A stretch of 17,006 bases of DNA from Lachnospiraceae bacterium UBA3638 (lineage in GTDB: Bacteria; Bacillota; Clostridia; Lachnospirales; Lachnospiraceae). Position 1 is the stretch's first letter. Each line of letters opens with the position of its first letter. Below the pieces are notes generated by a model, which was given only the letters and a program-made list of their open reading frames with translations, ran no database searches and was not told the origin of the DNA. Below are positions 7,270 to 15,610 of this stretch, piece by piece. Position numbers and translations under genes: made by a program. The stretch covers positions 1-17,006 of the forward strand of contig DFKT01000034.1 of the NCBI GenBank assembly GCA_002373595.1. The letters run 5' to 3'.

Positions 7270-7278
7270 TTAATGCAA

Positions 7279-7316
7279 AGAGATTATTCTTTACCGCTCT
7301 TGCGCGGCTGATCTCT
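7279..7316 (+). terminator. Hairpin followed by T-tract
   Basis: AGAGAT (7279-7284) pairs with ATCTCT (7311-7316), and inside them CCGC (7294-7297) pairs with GCGG (7304-7307). On the plus strand a strong T-rich tract, CTTTTTTTCTTTTC, follows. That polarity would stop plus-strand transcription, yet the flanking genes are on the minus strand. It could work weakly in the other direction as terminator of the esterase gene that ends at 7367, or block antisense transcripts. Confidence 0.4.
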
Positions 7317-7366
7317 CTTTTTTTCTTTTCTTTCATTTCTGCCTTTTCCGTTTGTAAAAATATCTG

Positions 7367-8995
7367 CTATTTGTTACACAATCCAAGCAGGAACTCTGCC
7401 TGATCCTTTCTGGCTTCTCGTCCGATGTCGGTCTTCATATTGCAGTGAAATACATGTGCGACATCTTTCATCTCCGCGGTGCCGTATATCTTCATCACAG
7501 CTTTGCCGCCGCGGGCATTTATGAGATCTGCCATCGGCTTACATGCCGGATACAGGAAATCATTCGGACAGGAGAAGAGATATGCAGCCGGATACTTGTC
7601 CGTGATCGCGCCACAGACATCGAGTGTAGGCTCATCCGGATTATAATAACAGCTCATCAGATAATTATCGAAGAGCTTATCCTTCTCATCAATAGCGAGC
7701 AGGCTCTTCATATCATACATGCCGCACGCCAGACTGATCCCTTTTATATTAAGACTGTGCTTTCTCATGTATATATTCCTGCAAAAGTCCGGGTTCGAAT
7801 TGATCGCAGCATAGTGACTGGTCAGCTGAGCGCCCGCCGAATCTCCCATCATGAAGATATTCTCGGTATCCATATGGTACTCATCTGCATGCTTCTCGAT
7901 CCAGAGCATTACATTATTGATGTCCTGCAGAGGTGCCGGATATTTATACGCAGGGCTCAGGCGATAATTCATATTTACAACCGTGAAGCCGTACCTTGCC
8001 ATATCCATGGCGTAGAATCTGTACAGTTCCTTATCCCCGTAGAAATATCCGCCGCCGTGTACATTGATAAGTATGGGTAGTTTACCCGTCGTTCCCTTCG
8101 GATAATAAACATCCAGGAGATTCGATTCGCCATAAACTCCGTATGAGATATCCTTAAAGCTTTCCACATCCTCGGGCTCGGTCAGTCCCTCGTCTCTCTT
8201 GCCATCACCCTCGCTCCATGCCTTACTGTCTTCCTTTACCCAATCCGGCCTCTGATTGTAGCAGATGACTCCCTCATCGTCGGGGATGGGATGCTGACGG
8301 CTGATGCCTTCAAACCATTCGTATTCTTTGTCATCCCCGGTCTTGCCTGCAAGTATCTCATCAATGGCAGCAAGCGTATGGTCCATAAGGTCGATGCTGT
8401 CAAATCCTCTCGCATGTCCGTGGAGGATCTTGTCTGCTTTGTCTTTCAGATACATGACCTTTGACAGATTATCCCTGAACATCTCGAGCGAAGTCGAGTG
8501 CGGTATCTGCATCCAGAGGTGATGATTGATTGCATCTCCGGTAAAGAGTATCCTGTCCTCCTTGAGAAGGAGAAGTATCGAACCCGCTGTATGACCGGGA
8601 AGCGCGATCACCTCAAGATGAAGTCCGCCAAGATCCACGGTCTCCCCGGGGTTAATCGCCTTGAAGGGAGGCATGACCGCTCCGCGTTCACCTATCATCT
8701 TCAGAAATCCCGGATCATTGGCAAACTCATCCGCAACATCCATATCGTCCGGAGCCACATATGCTTCATCGAAGTATATATTTCCGTATATGTGATCGGG
8801 GTGTCCGTGAGTATTGATGACCATCAGCGGAAGATCCGTATAGCGTCTCGCCACGGCCTTTACATCCTCATAGCCGTTCATGGTATCTATCACTGCTGCC
8901 TTATCCTTGCCGATGACGATATAGCCGGTCGCCTCATGATTGTCATCCATGAGATAAATATGATCATTAAGCTGAGTGACTTCTATCCTTGCCAT
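7367..8995 (-). CDS. Fused metallo-beta-lactamase-fold hydrolase and alpha/beta-hydrolase esterase
   Basis: A 542-residue two-domain hydrolase with no signal peptide, so probably cytoplasmic. Residues 1-220 are a metallo-beta-lactamase fold with a complete-looking metal set: THGHPDH (62-68), His135 in LPGHTAG, Asp154 in FTGDA and His194 in LHGH. Residues 285-540 are an HSL/GDXG-type esterase: oxyanion-hole HGGG (313-316), nucleophile Ser386 in GDSAG, catalytic Asp479 in SCPNDF and His514 in DVAHVF. Both active sites look intact. A charged linker (220-285) joins them. The start has AGGAGG seven bases upstream. The gene stands alone, with its own promoter and a small palindrome at the expected start of transcription. 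The fusion suggests two successive hydrolytic steps on one ester, thioester or lactone, perhaps in detoxification; the substrate is unknown. Confidence 0.92.
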   Translation of the reverse strand: MARIEVTQLNDHIYLMDDNHEATGYIVIGKDKAAVIDTMNGYEDVKAVARRYTDLPLMVINTHGHPDHIYGNIYFDEAYVAPDDMDVADEFANDPGFLKMIGERGAVMPPFKAINPGETVDLGGLHLEVIALPGHTAGSILLLLKEDRILFTGDAINHHLWMQIPHSTSLEMFRDNLSKVMYLKDKADKILHGHARGFDSIDLMDHTLAAIDEILAGKTGDDKEYEWFEGISRQHPIPDDEGVICYNQRPDWVKEDSKAWSEGDGKRDEGLTEPEDVESFKDISYGVYGESNLLDVYYPKGTTGKLPILINVHGGGYFYGDKELYRFYAMDMARYGFTVVNMNYRLSPAYKYPAPLQDINNVMLWIEKHADEYHMDTENIFMMGDSAGAQLTSHYAAINSNPDFCRNIYMRKHSLNIKGISLACGMYDMKSLLAIDEKDKLFDNYLMSCYYNPDEPTLDVCGAITDKYPAAYLFSCPNDFLYPACKPMADLINARGGKAVMKIYGTAEMKDVAHVFHCNMKTDIGREARKDQAEFLLGLCNK

Positions 8996-9013
8996 TTCAG
9001 ATCCTCCTATCCA

Positions 9014-9061
9014 TTACCGTATGGTAAGTACTAAATTACTATAACATATCGCGACACGCAA
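9014..9061 (-). promoter_or_regulatory. Probable promoter and palindromic operator of the fused hydrolase
   Basis: On the minus strand TTGCGT (plus 9056-9061) is 17 bp from TAATTT (plus 9033-9038), a weak but correctly spaced promoter. Directly after it lies the palindrome TTACCGTATGGTAA (9014-9027; arms TTACC and GGTAA around four bases), covering the likely transcription start. This suggests control by a repressor. The palindrome is clear in the sequence; the promoter is moderate. Confidence 0.45.
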
Positions 9062-9129
9062 TTCTTCTCATAACTTGCTATAAAATGCTCAAAATGTTAT
9101 TATTTCTTCCGTTTGAAGGAGTCCCTTAA

Positions 9130-9157
9130 AACGCTTTAAACCCTTGGATGAAGCGTT
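9130..9157 (-). terminator. Hairpin at the end of the GGDEF scrap
   Basis: AACGCTT (9130-9136) pairs exactly with AAGCGTT (9151-9157). On the minus strand the stem overlaps the stop codon of the GGDEF remnant and is followed by a short TTTT before a purine run. It may be the former terminator of that gene, and is weak by T-tract standards. Confidence 0.35.
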
Positions 9158-9249
9158 ATTCCTTTTGACTTCATCTCGGCTTTAACTGCGGACTTGTCTT
9201 CATACATGAGACGGTCCGCTTCTTTTATCATATCCTGCGAAATATTGGA
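9136..9249 (-). pseudogene. C-terminal scrap of a GGDEF (diguanylate cyclase) gene
   Basis: Thirty-seven codons between an in-frame TAG (9250-9252) and a TAA (9136-9138). The translation contains IKEADRLMYEDKSAVKAEMK, which matches the end of GGDEF domains (ADxxMYxxK followed by a charged helix) and then ends GITLHPRV. The GGDEF motif and everything before it are absent. An ATG exists at 9231 but no ribosome site was seen. It is most simply the tail of a deleted diguanylate cyclase gene. The 386 bases between the hydrolase start and the next plus-strand gene hold this scrap, the regulatory sites listed separately, and nothing else that I recognise. Confidence 0.7.
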
Positions 9250-9294
9250 CTATTTTTTTATTTACCCACGAAAAAAGCCATATTTACGAATCTG

Positions 9295-9303
9295 TGATAT
9301 AAT
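9295..9303 (+). promoter_or_regulatory. Extended -10 promoter of the HD-GYP receptor operon
   Basis: TGATATAAT is a perfect TATAAT hexamer (9298-9303) with the TGn extension that compensates for a poor -35 region; nothing close to TTGACA lies 16-18 bp upstream. Transcription would begin near 9310, giving a leader of about 75 bases. Ribosome site GGGAGGGGG (9371-9379) precedes the ATG at 9387. Confidence 0.6.
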
Positions 9304-9386
9304 CCTAATCGAGGTATATTATATATAGAAGACATATTTCCAACAAAAGCATATTTTTCCTTCGAAAAGAGGGAGGGGGACAACAG

Positions 9387-12300
9387 ATGAAAAACCGTAA
9401 AACATGGCAGATCGTTCTCTTTATTGCTATGTGCGTATGCCTGAATATCGGCGGCAAGCTGATATCGGTCGCAATGGAATTGCCAATATGGGCGGACTCA
9501 TTCGGAACGGCACTTTGTGCATATGTCGCGGGACCTGTGTGCGGAGCGATAGTGGGATTAACCTCCAGCCTGGCGTACAGCACGGTCAATCATCTCTCAG
9601 CCGCTTATTCGATCACAAGCATCGCGCTTGGCATCATCATCGGGATTGCCGCCAAAAAGCGCATGTTCGATCGCCTATACGGCTTCATGGTCGCCACCTC
9701 TTGGGTTATGTTCACAGCTCTCATCGTCTCCGTTCCCGTCAATCTCATACTTTCTAACGGATATACCGGCAATAAATGGGGTGACGGTGTCATAGATTAC
9801 CTCTTAAACAACAACTGGCCTATGATCTTATGCTGCATCTTCGGGCAGCTTTCCATAGAATTTGCCGACAAAGTCCTTACCGTAGCTGCGGTTTATATCC
9901 TCATCATCCTGCGCAGGATACGTTGCAGCCGTAACGCCGATGTTCCCTCTAAGACCGGGACCGCGGTAACAGGCGCCGTCTCTGTTCTGCTTCTCACATT
10001 ACTCGCTTCTCTCGTTTCTCCCATCAGAGCATATGCCACCTCCGGAGGCGATGAAGTTGATTATAACGATTATATCCAGACAGTATACAGCAGCAATAAC
10101 GGCCTCCCCTGCGGTGAAGCCAATGATATCGTACAGACAAATGACGGAGTCATCTGGATTGGAACCTATGCAGGTCTGTATCGTTACAACGGCCGTGAGT
10201 TCCGTTGGGTAGACAATTACGAATCCGTTAAAAACGTTAACTGTCTCTATGTTGACGAAGAAGGCCGTCTATGGATAGGTACCAACGATAACGGCCTCTC
10301 CATCGTGATCCGTGAAAAGGTCGTAAATGTACTTGATCATTCCGACGGACTCCCTTCCAATTCCGTTAAATGTATCACGCGTGCAACGGACGGATACTAC
10401 TATATCGGCACCACCGACACCATGCAGATCCTCGTTATGAATAATGGTCTCAAGTCTGTCGGAACTCTGGATGAGATAACCTATGCCGACAGTATCAGCG
10501 CGGACTTAAACGGCAATGTAGCCACGGTAGGATCCAACGGTATCCTCTATCTCTTAAACGACGGCAAGATCATATCAAAGCTGGAGCCTAAGGACGATCA
10601 GGAAGTATTCAAATGTGTCTCTTTCTCACCAGACGGAACTCTCATGGTCGGAACCACAGTAAATCATATATACAGCTATGACATATCAGGCGGATCCTTT
10701 AAGCAACTTAAAATCACCGAATGTGAAGATGTAAAGAGCATAAACAATCTGAGTTATCAGAGTGACGGTACGCTCTTTATCTCCACGGACAACGGTGTTT
10801 CATATATCGACCGCGAAGGTTATCACCGCATCAACACCAACGACTTCGATAATTCGATCGACAATATGCTCTGTGATTATCAGGGCAATCTCTGGTTCAC
10901 ATCCTCGAGACTCGGACTCCTCAGGATGGCCAAGTCCCCTTTTAAGGATGTATACGGCTCCATCGGCATGGAGAGGCGTGTCGTCAATGCCATTGTTTTC
11001 TGGCAGAACTGCTATTATATCGGCACCGACAACGGACTTGATATCGTTAACAAATCCTGCAATAAAGAAATTAAAAATGAACTCACTGAGACTCTCGAGG
11101 GCAGACGCATACGCTGTATGTATGTCGACGAGAACGATAACCTTTGGGTATGTACCTACGGAAACGGTCTGATGGAATTCGCTCCCGACGGCGAGTCTTG
11201 GACATATAATGCTTCTAACGGAAGCTTCGGAAACAGAGCACGTATAGTGACCGGTCTCTCAAACGGAACCATTCTCGCCGCAGGAGATACCGGTATCAGT
11301 TATATCAAAAATCACGAGATCACACGCACGATAAAGAACAAAGACGGTCAGATCAATTCGATGATACTGACGCTCACAGAGAGAAGCGACGGTACTGTCC
11401 TCGCAGGAACGGATGGTGACGGTATCGCGATCCTCAAGGGCGGTGAAGTATCCGAGATGCTGACGATAGATGACGGACTCAGCAGTAATGTAATCTTAAG
11501 GACTGTCAAAGATCCGAAGTCCGAAGGAATATTCATCGTAACAAGCAACAGCCTCTGTTACCTGGATCCCGACGGAACAATACGTGTCCTTGATAAATTC
11601 CCTTATTTCAATAACTACGATATATGGGCCAAGGACGAGGACACACTCTTCGTCATGTCCAGTGCGGGAATCTATGTCGTAGAACGTGATGAGCTGGTAG
11701 CCGGCGGTGATATGGCATGGGAGCTCCTTGATGCAAGGAGGGGTCTCGGTACTTCACTCACAGCAAACTCATGGAATTATCATAACGCAAACGGAGAACT
11801 CTTCCTTCCCACTGACTCAGGCGTATACCACATAGATGTCGAGAAATACAACAGTGGAGTTCGTTCATACAGAATGCAGCTGGCATCGGTCAAGCTCGAC
11901 GGTGTAAACCTGCCTCTGGACAGGACCGGCGTAATCACCATCGGACGCAGAGCCGATAAAATAGAACTTTCTCCCGAGATCCTCAACTATACGATCCAAG
12001 AGCCCAATGTAGGATATTATCTCGAGGGATATGACAAGAGCTGGACGATAATCCCCCAGAACAGTCTGAACAATATATCCTATATCAACCTCCCGGCCGG
12101 GGATTACACATTCCACCTCGCCATCTTTGACAGTGCCGGAGAGCATGTCCTCGAGGAGAAAAAATTTGAGATCATCAAAGAGGGCGAACTCTTCGAGCAG
12201 CCCAGATTCATTGCTTATATGCTGACGATACTCTCCCTCATCATAATCTGGTTTACATGGCTCGTCGTACAGAGACGGCTCAACCAGCAGCAGATAAAGA

Positions 12301-13046
12301 TCAATATGGCTAACGAGACGGTCATGGCCATAGCGAACGCAGTCGACCAAAGAGACGTGCGTACACATCAGCACTCCACCCGCGTTGCTGAATACTCCGT
12401 ACTTATCGCTCAGGAGATGAACTGCTTCAAATGGTGGCAGCGCAACAAGAAGCTCTCCAACCTCAAGAAGGCTGCACAGATGCACGACATCGGTAAGATC
12501 GGTATCCCCGACAGCGTACTCAACAAAGTGGGAAGACTCGATGACGAAGAATATGCCATGATGAAATCACATGTCCTTCGCGGTGCAGAGATACTGAAGG
12601 ATTTCACTCTGGTAGAAAATGTTCTCGACGGAACCAAGTACCATCATGAACGCTATGACGGACGCGGCTATCCCGAAGGATTAAAGGGTGAGGATATCCC
12701 TCTCTTCGCCAGGATCATCGGTGTGGCAGATGCATTTGATGCAATGACATCAAACCGTATATACCGCAATCACATGGACACGGATTATGTTATGACCGAG
12801 ATGGAAAGAGGCAGAGGCACACAGTTTGATCCCGATGTTCTCGATGCATTCCTTCGTCTCGTTGAAAAGAAAGTAATAGACCTCGATGTTCTCTATGCAC
12901 AAAAACGCGCAGAGATACAGGAAGCAAACCAGGAGCAGCAGGAAGAGCTTAAGCGCAGAGTCGAGGAAGACAAGAAGATCCAGGAAGCCGAAATGCAGAA
13001 AAAAGAAAGCGACGCTTCCGATGACGGGGAAGGAGCTAAGGAATGA
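9387..13046 (+). CDS. Membrane receptor: ECF-S-like domain, beta-propeller, Y_Y_Y and HD-GYP c-di-GMP phosphodiesterase
   Basis: A 1219-residue sensor. Residues 1-178 are hydrophobic and resemble an ECF transporter S component. A further membrane segment (about 195-213) leads to an extracellular region. Residues 235-820 hold repeated two-component-regulator propeller motifs, such as GVIWIGTYAGLYRYNG (254-269), GRLWIGTNDNGL (293-304), GNLWFTSSRLGL (500-511) and DNLWVCTYGNGL (584-595). Residues 857-930 fit a Y_Y_Y domain. A membrane helix (about 941-961) leads into a cytoplasmic HD-GYP domain: HSTRVAEY (996-1003), HDIGKIGIPD (1033-1042), HHERYDGRGYP (1086-1096) and DAFDAM (1115-1120), all intact. 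HD-GYP domains hydrolyse c-di-GMP. A Lys/Glu/Gln-rich coiled coil (1165-1205) ends the protein. It overlaps the next gene by ATGA. The propeller and HD-GYP calls are firm and the ECF-S call moderate; the ligand is unknown. Confidence 0.93.
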   Translation: MKNRKTWQIVLFIAMCVCLNIGGKLISVAMELPIWADSFGTALCAYVAGPVCGAIVGLTSSLAYSTVNHLSAAYSITSIALGIIIGIAAKKRMFDRLYGFMVATSWVMFTALIVSVPVNLILSNGYTGNKWGDGVIDYLLNNNWPMILCCIFGQLSIEFADKVLTVAAVYILIILRRIRCSRNADVPSKTGTAVTGAVSVLLLTLLASLVSPIRAYATSGGDEVDYNDYIQTVYSSNNGLPCGEANDIVQTNDGVIWIGTYAGLYRYNGREFRWVDNYESVKNVNCLYVDEEGRLWIGTNDNGLSIVIREKVVNVLDHSDGLPSNSVKCITRATDGYYYIGTTDTMQILVMNNGLKSVGTLDEITYADSISADLNGNVATVGSNGILYLLNDGKIISKLEPKDDQEVFKCVSFSPDGTLMVGTTVNHIYSYDISGGSFKQLKITECEDVKSINNLSYQSDGTLFISTDNGVSYIDREGYHRINTNDFDNSIDNMLCDYQGNLWFTSSRLGLLRMAKSPFKDVYGSIGMERRVVNAIVFWQNCYYIGTDNGLDIVNKSCNKEIKNELTETLEGRRIRCMYVDENDNLWVCTYGNGLMEFAPDGESWTYNASNGSFGNRARIVTGLSNGTILAAGDTGISYIKNHEITRTIKNKDGQINSMILTLTERSDGTVLAGTDGDGIAILKGGEVSEMLTIDDGLSSNVILRTVKDPKSEGIFIVTSNSLCYLDPDGTIRVLDKFPYFNNYDIWAKDEDTLFVMSSAGIYVVERDELVAGGDMAWELLDARRGLGTSLTANSWNYHNANGELFLPTDSGVYHIDVEKYNSGVRSYRMQLASVKLDGVNLPLDRTGVITIGRRADKIELSPEILNYTIQEPNVGYYLEGYDKSWTIIPQNSLNNISYINLPAGDYTFHLAIFDSAGEHVLEEKKFEIIKEGELFEQPRFIAYMLTILSLIIIWFTWLVVQRRLNQQQIKINMANETVMAIANAVDQRDVRTHQHSTRVAEYSVLIAQEMNCFKWWQRNKKLSNLKKAAQMHDIGKIGIPDSVLNKVGRLDDEEYAMMKSHVLRGAEILKDFTLVENVLDGTKYHHERYDGRGYPEGLKGEDIPLFARIIGVADAFDAMTSNRIYRNHMDTDYVMTEMERGRGTQFDPDVLDAFLRLVEKKVIDLDVLYAQKRAEIQEANQEQQEELKRRVEEDKKIQEAEMQKKESDASDDGEGAKE

Positions 13047-14242
13047 AAAGGGTTTATTACTTAACAACAGTAACCTGTCTGGCTATGCTGTCTGTATTTA
13101 TCCTGCTTTTCAGATTCCTCAACCTCTCCGGAGAAAAGGATCATATGAAAGTCGGCTTCGTCTACGACAATGACGAGAGTACTGCGTATACTTACAATTT
13201 CTCTCTGGCTAAGGATGCACTCGAAAGAAAGTACGGTGAGAATGTTGAGATCCTTACCTGCAGCAATGTTCTTGACGACGAGATGGAAGAGCCCCTCCGC
13301 GAGCTCGCCGAAGCAGGCTGTGATGTCATCTTCCTGAGCAGCTACAGCGATACTGTCATAAAGCTCGCTCCCGAATATCCGAATACGCAATTCTGTCAGG
13401 CATCCTATATGGACATGAACGGTGTGACCGTTCCCGCCAACTATCACTCCTTTAAGGGAGAATCCTATCAGGGCCGATATGTCAGCGGTATAGTCGCAGG
13501 TATGAAACTGCAGCAGATGATCTCTGAGGAGACCATTACTGAAGATCAGGCTATCGTAGGATTTGTCGCTGCGTTTCCCACGTCGGAAGTAATCTCGGGT
13601 TATACTGCATTCATCCTCGGAGTGCGTTCCGTTGTTCCTTCCGCCACTATGCAGGTGTGCTATACAGGCACATGGAGCAGCTACGCTCTGGAAAAATCAG
13701 CTGCTCTGCAGCTCATAGATAACGGATGCAAGATCATCTCACAGCACGCTGATACTATCGGTACCGCGATCGCATGTGAAGAATCCGTTGCGGATAAGGA
13801 AGTATATTTCGTCGGTTGGGGACAGAGTATGTCGGAAGTAGCCCCCAGAACATCACTCGTAACAGCCAGGATATGCTGGGAGCCTTATGTACTCGCTGCA
13901 ACTGAAGCAGTCAGACTTAACAAAAATATAGAATCTATGGTTTCCGGGCGCGTTCACGGACAGGATGCTTCAGCAGGCTTCGATCAGGGCTGGATAGAGA
14001 TGATCGATCTCAATCAGCAGGTCATGGCTCCCGGAACTCAGGAAGCTATGGACAGTGTCATCGAGCAGTTCTCCAAAGGTCGCAGCAATTTCGTATACAG
14101 CGGTAACTATATCGGCGTAAACCCCGATAACTCTTCCGATACGATCGACCTCAAGGAAGGATTCGTAGAAAACGAGAATTCATCCTACCCGACATTTAAC
14201 TATGTACTTACTGATGTAATAAAGATCGTAGATATTAAGTAG
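13043..14242 (+). CDS. Membrane-anchored BMP/PnrA-type ligand-binding protein
   Basis: A 399-residue protein of the basic membrane protein (BMP) family, whose known members include the nucleoside-binding lipoproteins PnrA and BmpA. Residues 6-26 form one hydrophobic helix without a lipobox or obvious cleavage site, so it is probably a signal anchor that holds the domain outside. The fold is indicated by MKVGFVYDNDES (from about residue 34), ESYQGRYVSGIVAG (135-148), IVGFVAAFPTSEVISGY (from about residue 169) and VYFVGWGQSM (from about residue 254), which match the family's conserved strands. Its ATG overlaps the receptor's stop by four bases, so both are translated together. No ABC permease or ATPase for it exists in the window, so it more likely presents ligand to the receptor than to a transporter. 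A nucleoside or purine ligand is inferred from family membership. Confidence 0.88.
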   Translation: MKRVYYLTTVTCLAMLSVFILLFRFLNLSGEKDHMKVGFVYDNDESTAYTYNFSLAKDALERKYGENVEILTCSNVLDDEMEEPLRELAEAGCDVIFLSSYSDTVIKLAPEYPNTQFCQASYMDMNGVTVPANYHSFKGESYQGRYVSGIVAGMKLQQMISEETITEDQAIVGFVAAFPTSEVISGYTAFILGVRSVVPSATMQVCYTGTWSSYALEKSAALQLIDNGCKIISQHADTIGTAIACEESVADKEVYFVGWGQSMSEVAPRTSLVTARICWEPYVLAATEAVRLNKNIESMVSGRVHGQDASAGFDQGWIEMIDLNQQVMAPGTQEAMDSVIEQFSKGRSNFVYSGNYIGVNPDNSSDTIDLKEGFVENENSSYPTFNYVLTDVIKIVDIK

Positions 14243-15602
14243 ATTGGGATTTGATCTTCTTTACCCACCTTCCGCTTTTAAGGCGAAGCACGCAGACAAT
14301 GCATTTGATAAACTGATCTACTTTCAGCATGATATATACCCAGAATCCGGGCCACTTCAAGACAAGTCCCGTGAGTGCACCCAGAGGTATGCTGAATATC
14401 CATAAGAAGATGATGTCGGCGACCATCAGAAACTTAGTATCACCGCCGCCACGAAGTGTTCCTTTGGTAAGTATACTGTTGGCGGCCTGGAACCAGATGA
14501 CTATCGCCACAGCGCGCATGAGATCTTTCGCAAGCTCTACCGTCTCGGGCTCAATCTTGTAAGCCCTGACGATCACTCCTGACAGTGCGAGGATGATGCC
14601 GCATCCTATACCGCCTATAATGAAACCCAGAGCAGCAAAGGTATATCCCTGCTGCTTTGCTTTTTCCACTTCTCCTCTTCCGAGAGTGATGCCCGTGATA
14701 GTACAGCTGGCCTGACTTATTCCCTGTATGACTACCGTCGCAAGTGACATTACGACAGTGGTGATCGAGTTGGCTGCGACAAATGCCGCTCCTATATGTC
14801 CCATTACGATAGCGACAGCACTGTTTCCGAGTCCGAGGAGCGTATCCGATACGAGGACCGGTATGGAGATCCTGATGTACTCAGGAACGAGCTCTCCTAC
14901 AGGCATCGTAAGGTCCCTGATCCTCAGACTGATATTCTTATCAAAGAAGAGCAGATATCCCATTATCACGACAAACTCTACGACTCTTGCTATAAGCGTA
15001 CCGAGTGCTGCTCCGTTTACTCCCATTGCGGGGGCTCCGAGTTTTCCGAATATGAATACCCAGTTGCAGAATATATTGATGAAGAATGAGCAGATGCTCG
15101 AGAAGAGAGGAATATTTGCTTTTCCGACACTCCTCAGCATTATGCTGGATGTAAGCGCGTATCCGTTGAGGTAATAGCATGGGATCGAGATGAGGAGATA
15201 ACCTGTACCCAACTCTATTACATCCGTCTCGGAAGTAAAGAGCGTCATTATGCCGCCGGGGATCAGAGCCGTAACGACAGCGAAACATGTCGCCACTATA
15301 AAGAGAAGGCGGAACATGATATTAACGGACTTTTTCATGCTCTGCCTATCGTCCATACCGAAGTATCTGCTCACAAGCACGCTGGCTCCCATACCGAGCC
15401 CCATGCACATGATCTGGAATATGGTGATGAAATTATTGGCCAGAGTGGCCGCACTCATGGGGGATTCACTGAGCTGACCGAGCATTACATTGTCGGCCAT
15501 ATTGACGCCGACAGTTATAAGCTGCTGCAATGCTATCGGCAGTGCAAAAGCCACAAGTGTTTCATAGAATTTCTTATCTCTTACAAATATCTTTCCCTGC
15601 AT
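14235..15602 (-). CDS. MATE-family efflux transporter
   Basis: A 455-residue membrane protein of the multidrug and toxic compound extrusion family, which exchanges cations or drugs for Na+ or H+. It has the usual length and about twelve hydrophobic segments. Family features are FALPIALQQLITVGVNMADN (18-37), GMGASVLVSRYFG (around 70-82), the first half's LLISIPCYYLNGYALTSSI, and the repeat in the second half, GISQASCTITGITLGRGEVE. The last four codons overlap the end of the convergent BMP gene by eight bases, with no terminator between the two. The start lacks a strong ribosome site and is preceded by a perfect palindrome at 15611-15622. It follows the GGDEF fragment on the same strand by about 107 bases, so it may be co-transcribed with it. 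Substrate unknown. Confidence 0.93.
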   Translation of the reverse strand: MQGKIFVRDKKFYETLVAFALPIALQQLITVGVNMADNVMLGQLSESPMSAATLANNFITIFQIMCMGLGMGASVLVSRYFGMDDRQSMKKSVNIMFRLLFIVATCFAVVTALIPGGIMTLFTSETDVIELGTGYLLISIPCYYLNGYALTSSIMLRSVGKANIPLFSSICSFFINIFCNWVFIFGKLGAPAMGVNGAALGTLIARVVEFVVIMGYLLFFDKNISLRIRDLTMPVGELVPEYIRISIPVLVSDTLLGLGNSAVAIVMGHIGAAFVAANSITTVVMSLATVVIQGISQASCTITGITLGRGEVEKAKQQGYTFAALGFIIGGIGCGIILALSGVIVRAYKIEPETVELAKDLMRAVAIVIWFQAANSILTKGTLRGGGDTKFLMVADIIFLWIFSIPLGALTGLVLKWPGFWVYIMLKVDQFIKCIVCVLRLKSGRWVKKIKSQST

Positions 15603-15610
15603 TATTTATT

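Noticed and set aside
7445..8080. Long plus-strand open frame (211 codons) opposite the fused hydrolase
   Set aside because: It lies wholly antisense to a gene with intact catalytic motifs in both domains, has no ribosome site and resembles no family.
9304..9386. Leader of the HD-GYP receptor gene examined for a c-di-GMP riboswitch
   Set aside because: It is only about 75 bases, AT-rich and lacks the paired stems and conserved GNRA/receptor pieces; it reads as a plain leader with a ribosome site.
11865..12485. Minus-strand open frame (206 codons) inside the HD-GYP receptor
   Set aside because: It is antisense to the Y_Y_Y, membrane and HD regions, which are well conserved, and shows only shadow-like composition.
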